A stretch of DNA of 13,607 nucleotides from Lachnospiraceae bacterium (GTDB lineage Bacteria > Bacillota > Clostridia > Lachnospirales > Lachnospiraceae), in contig JAJQGR010000066.1 in NCBI GenBank assembly GCA_021200345.1, forward strand, positions 1-13,607. The letters are read 5' to 3'. Of the stretch, positions 12,142-13,607 are shown one piece after another. The notes below the pieces were generated by a model. That model did no database searches. It saw nothing but the letters and a program-made list of their open reading frames with translations, and had not been told where the DNA came from. The translations under genes and the position numbers were made by a program. Every line of letters starts with the position of its first letter. Position 1 is the stretch's first letter.

Positions 12142-13607
12142 ATGAACAGATTGGAAATGCCCTCGCCTGCGAAGGCGAGAACGGTAATGGAGCAGCTGTA
12201 CAAAGATCTGGAGCGCCGGGTGGCTTCCAATCTTGTGGGCATCTGCCCCATTGACATGTCCAGAGCTTTTCTGGAATTGTGCCATGCGCAGTCCTGCGGC
12301 AAGTGTACACCCTGCCGGGTTGGTTTGGGCAATTTGAAGGACATGCTGCAGAAAGTGCTTGACGGGGAAGCGGAGATGGACATGATCGACCAGATCAGGG
12401 ACACTGCCGCCGCGATTATGGAAACCGCGGACTGCGCCATTGGATATGAAGCGGCTGAGGTTGTCTTCAATGGGGTGGAAAGCTTCCGTGATGATTATGA
12501 GGAGCATATCAGAAACGGCCGCTGCACCTGCGAGTATGGGCAGCCGGTGCCGTGCGTGGCTTATTGTCCCGCGGGTGTGGACATTCCCGGTTATATTGCG
12601 CTGGTGCGTGAGGAGCGCTACGCGGACGCGATCCGCCTGATCCGTAAAGACAACCCGTTCCCCACCACCTGCGGCTTTATCTGCGAGCACCCCTGCGAGA
12701 CCAAGTGCCGCCGCAGAATCGTGGACGACGCGGTTAATATACGCGGGCTGAAGCGCATGGCGGCAGACTACGCGGGCGAGGTGGATCCGCCGGCCTGTGA
12801 GCCTTCTACCGGCAAGCGCATTGCCATCATCGGCGGCGGACCCTGCGGCCTGAGCACCGCTTATTATCTGCAGCTGATGGGGCACCAGACGACTGTATAT
12901 GAGATGCTGCCGAAGTTAGGCGGCATGCTGCGCTACGGCATTCCCAACTACCGCCTGCCCAAGGACAGGCTGGACCAGGATATCGCGGCCATTTTAAAGA
13001 CCGGCGTGGAGGTCGTTTACAATACACGTATCGGCGAAGACATTACGATGGATGATCTGAGGAAGCAGTACGACGCGGTTCTCATCACCATCGGCGCCAG
13101 CACGGATAAAAAGCTGGAGGTCGAGGGCGAGGATGCCGAGGGCGTCATTTCCGCGGTGAAGCTTCTGCGCGGCGTGGGCCTGGGTACCCCCATAGACCTG
13201 ACCGGCCAGGAGGTCGTCGTGGTCGGCGGCGGCAATGTTTCCATGGACGCGGTGCGCACCGCTGTCCGCCTTGGGGCGAAAAAGGTTTCCATCGTCTACC
13301 GCCGCAGAGTGGCGGATATGACTGCACTGCCCGCGGAGATTGAGGGCGCGATGGCGGAGGGGGTGGAGATGCGCACCCTGATGGCTCCTGTGAAAATCGC
13401 TGTCAATGAGGAAGGAAGGGCATACGGCCTCTGGGCCAGACCGCAGATGATCAGCACGATCAAGGGCGGCAGAGCCAGCGTGAAGCCTACTGGTGAGGAG
13501 GACGTTCTCATTCCCTGCCAGACGGTGATTGTGGCAATCGGCCAGGACATCGAATATCAGCATTTTGAGGAGGCGGGCGCGCCTGTTTCGAGGGGACGCT
13601 TTCAGGC
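12142..13607 (+). CDS. NAD(P)H/FAD oxidoreductase: NuoF-type Fe-S segment fused to GltD/NfnB-like module (partial)
   Basis: The first 488 codons of a gene that leaves the window. Residues 47-60 (CHAQSCGKCTPCRV) match the 4Fe-4S motif of NuoF/HydB-type 51-kDa subunits, with the fourth ligand at C98 (ADCAIG). Residues 128-189 form the GltD/DPYD-type double cluster domain (CTCEYG, PCVAYCPAGVDIPGY, CGFICEHPCETKCRR). Residues 227-240 are the FAD-binding loop (AIIGGGPCGLSTA, with Cys replacing the common Ala). Residues 357-390 are a second Rossmann motif (VVVVGGGNVSMDA ... YRRR) for NAD(P)H. The flavoprotein core resembles glutamate synthase small subunit and NfnB. The added NuoF cluster implies electron transfer to an Fe-S partner, such as ferredoxin or an iron hydrogenase, rather than glutamate synthesis. 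GGAGAGG supports the ATG at 12142. The flavin-NAD(P)H class is firm; the in vivo partner is inferred. Confidence 0.85.
   Translation, partial: MNRLEMPSPAKARTVMEQLYKDLERRVASNLVGICPIDMSRAFLELCHAQSCGKCTPCRVGLGNLKDMLQKVLDGEAEMDMIDQIRDTAAAIMETADCAIGYEAAEVVFNGVESFRDDYEEHIRNGRCTCEYGQPVPCVAYCPAGVDIPGYIALVREERYADAIRLIRKDNPFPTTCGFICEHPCETKCRRRIVDDAVNIRGLKRMAADYAGEVDPPACEPSTGKRIAIIGGGPCGLSTAYYLQLMGHQTTVYEMLPKLGGMLRYGIPNYRLPKDRLDQDIAAILKTGVEVVYNTRIGEDITMDDLRKQYDAVLITIGASTDKKLEVEGEDAEGVISAVKLLRGVGLGTPIDLTGQEVVVVGGGNVSMDAVRTAVRLGAKKVSIVYRRRVADMTALPAEIEGAMAEGVEMRTLMAPVKIAVNEEGRAYGLWARPQMISTIKGGRASVKPTGEEDVLIPCQTVIVAIGQDIEYQHFEEAGAPVSRGRFQ

Noticed and set aside
12091..12885. 264-codon minus-strand open frame
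   Set aside because: Antisense to the Fe-S/FAD oxidoreductase, whose cysteine and nucleotide-binding motifs are clear.

Overview
The window reads as chromosomal DNA of a spore-forming clostridial Firmicute, most likely a Lachnospiraceae-like gut anaerobe. The reasons are a spoIIAA-spoIIAB-sigF operon, strong AGGAGG-type ribosome binding sites, several GTG starts, sigma-A-like promoters and a Flp/Tad-type surface locus. By eye the G+C content is moderate. Every gene I can support lies on the + strand and the coding density is very high. I see no tRNA, rRNA, CRISPR array, IS element or phage gene.

Region 1 (1-4779) is the distal part of a Tad (Flp/type IVc pilus)-like operon. It holds the last transmembrane segment of a membrane protein (probably TadC/GspF-like), a small Flp-like pilin, two single-span TadE/TadF-like pseudopilins, a CpaB/RcpC-like SAF-domain protein, a large secreted repeat protein and a short prepilin-peptidase-like (TadV/CpaA) membrane protein. 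The secreted protein carries InlB-B/Flg_new-type repeats and is split by a -1 frameshift at an A7-TTT tract (3032-3041). The genes overlap or are closely spaced, so they probably act together to build and display a surface pilus with an adhesin-like component.

Region 2 (4744-10484) looks like one transcription unit of housekeeping genes. A near-consensus promoter (TTGACA-N18-TACAAT) sits inside the 3' end of the peptidase gene. It is followed by valS, folC, a 47-codon acidic ORF and a membrane-anchored TPR protein with an N-terminal zinc ribbon. A strong rho-independent terminator with a 15-bp stem and seven T's ends the unit.

Region 3 (10526-11991) is the sporulation operon spoIIAA-spoIIAB-spoIIAC (anti-anti-sigma, anti-sigma kinase, sigma-F), which controls forespore-specific transcription. 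The sigma-F reading frame begins very close to region 2.1 and lacks the usual N-terminal stretch.

Region 4 (11992-13607) has a 150-bp intergenic region with a good sigma-A promoter (TTGATT-N17-TAAAAT) and Rex-like half-sites. It is followed by the first 488 codons of a flavin/iron-sulfur oxidoreductase that joins a NuoF-type 4Fe-4S segment to a GltD/NfnB-like NAD(P)H module. The gene runs off the end of the window.
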